DNA of 64,000 nt from Clostridia bacterium (GTDB lineage Bacteria > Bacillota > Clostridia > Acetivibrionales > DSM-2933), in contig JAOABQ010000099.1 of the NCBI GenBank assembly GCA_026418275.1, positions 1 through 64,000 on the forward strand, written 5' to 3'. Positions 63,333-64,000 of this stretch are shown piece by piece. Below the pieces are notes generated by a model. That model was not told the DNA's origin, made no database searches, and saw only the letters and a list, made by a program, of their open reading frames with translations. Made by a program: the position numbers and the translations under genes. The stretch's first letter is position 1; each line of letters starts with the position of its first letter.

Positions 63333-64000
63333 GTCCAGCACCTCCTTCCTCCACGAAATGAACATAACTTTTTATAACTTCCAAACCACTATCAAGTATC
63401 AAACTTACTGCTATGATAAATTTTCTATTCTTTTCAACCGTTCCATGGTAAACATCAATCCTTTTCAATAGTTCGGTCATCGGGATGTTTTTTGTCCGGT
63501 TCAGCTTTTCAAAAAGCTCCGGGCTATCTATCATTGTCTTGGCAATTTTAATACATAACTGCTTGGAATCCCTGTGTTTGGGAACCGCCTTGGCCAAGTC
63601 CCCTAAAGTAATGCCGAAAGCTTCCAATTTTTCTTTAAAAATGAGTATTTCTTCTTTAATCTCAATGTTATTGAGTTCCCCAACGGCATCCGTGCTTAAA
63701 TACCTTTCTTCAAAGCGCTCCCCTTCGTCCTCTTCAAAATACGTAAAGGGAAAAACATTATTTACTTTTTTATTTTTGCGAATATAATCAATCACTCTCC
63801 GGTTTATGACTAAATCCGCAAAACTTAAGAATGTTTTATGCCGGCTCACATCGAAGCAGTTGACTGCTTCATTAAACGCTAAAAGGCCGATACTGAATTC
63901 CTCACTATTTTCAACTTCTACATATTTGCCGATGATTCTGGCTACCGTCTTCAGTATAAACGGTTTATAATCATTTATTAGTTTCTCTTTGAGAAGGTTA
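63325..64000 (-). CDS. sigI: SigI-type alternative sigma factor, N terminus beyond the window
   Basis: 225 residues are visible; the first residues lie outside the right edge. The frame runs through NLLKEKLINDYKPFILKTVA, EFSIGLLAFNEAVNCFD, SRHKTFLSFADLVINRRVID and IRKNKKVNNVFPFTYFEED, the sigma region 2 pattern of SigI. The C-terminal helix-turn-helix (GITLGDLAKAVPKHRDSKQL) recognises promoters. In clostridia, SigI/RsgI pairs switch on cellulase and scaffoldin genes when polysaccharide is sensed. The stop at 63325-63327 overlaps rsgI, indicating translational coupling. The internal ATG-like position at 63849 is not the true start. Confidence 0.93.
   Translation of the reverse strand, partial: NLLKEKLINDYKPFILKTVARIIGKYVEVENSEEFSIGLLAFNEAVNCFDVSRHKTFLSFADLVINRRVIDYIRKNKKVNNVFPFTYFEEDEGERFEERYLSTDAVGELNNIEIKEEILIFKEKLEAFGITLGDLAKAVPKHRDSKQLCIKIAKTMIDSPELFEKLNRTKNIPMTELLKRIDVYHGTVEKNRKFIIAVSLILDSGLEVIKSYVHFVEEGGAGRD

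Overview
The window is a stretch of chromosome from a cellulosome-forming, spore-forming clostridium, most likely Acetivibrio/Hungateiclostridium or a close relative (Clostridium cluster III). The main evidence is a SigI/RsgI pair whose anti-sigma factor carries a family 3 cellulose-binding module, a GH44 enzyme with an X module plus type II-like dockerin plus CBM3, and a decayed dockerin fragment. A YhcN/YlaJ-like sporulation protein and Gram-positive-style ribosome binding sites agree with this. No rRNA, tRNA, CRISPR array or prophage was found. The only transposase is a clipped IS630-type gene at the left edge.

Layout. 1-6.8 kb: edge of an IS630-type element, a probably truncated membrane gene, then a surface-glycan run (murJ flippase, acyltransferase, glycosyltransferase, DUF4330 protein, O-antigen-ligase-like polymerase). 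6.9-12.9 kb: nnr (metabolite repair), a CBS protein, alr and mazEF, followed by an exported coiled-coil protein. 13.5-17.1 kb: two paralogous GH3 lipoproteins flanking a methyltransferase-like gene. 17.2-21.2 kb (minus strand): the GH44-X-dockerin-CBM3 enzyme and a secreted protein with two C-type-lectin-like domains. 21.4-26.5 kb: a complete peptide-maturation operon consisting of an exporter, a Cys-rich precursor, a radical SAM maturase, a TIGR04066-like protein and an acyl-carrier-like protein.

26.6-39.5 kb (minus strand) is the least explained region. A double-core hybrid histidine kinase and a LytTR response regulator precede an unknown gene. These are followed by an operon of a 1424-residue protein, a BPI/LBP-like (TULIP) protein and a pentapeptide-repeat protein. 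The first and last members of that operon share an unrecognised repeated module, and a LytTR-type direct repeat lies upstream of it. This is my best candidate for an undescribed system.

39.8-44.4 kb holds small accessory genes (exported coiled coil, DUF1801-like, GNAT, VOC, CvfB-like). 44.7-49.4 kb groups infC (probable ATT start), rpoZ, a cold-shock gene, RNase J and a Dps-like ferritin. AT-rich DNA between them carries inverted-repeat elements and very small ORFs. 49.6-54.5 kb: sporulation-type protein, small membrane protein, a chemoreceptor next to a solute-binding lipoprotein, and a DUF4440 protein. 54.5-64 kb: a broken dockerin gene, a secreted PA14/metzincin/F5-8C protease, a gingipain-like C25 peptidase, and rsgI-sigI running off the right edge.

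Taken together, much of the window concerns the cell exterior: substrate sensing (SigI/RsgI), polysaccharide and protein breakdown, wall recycling, surface glycan assembly and an exported modified peptide. Family names are from memory of motifs; no search was run.
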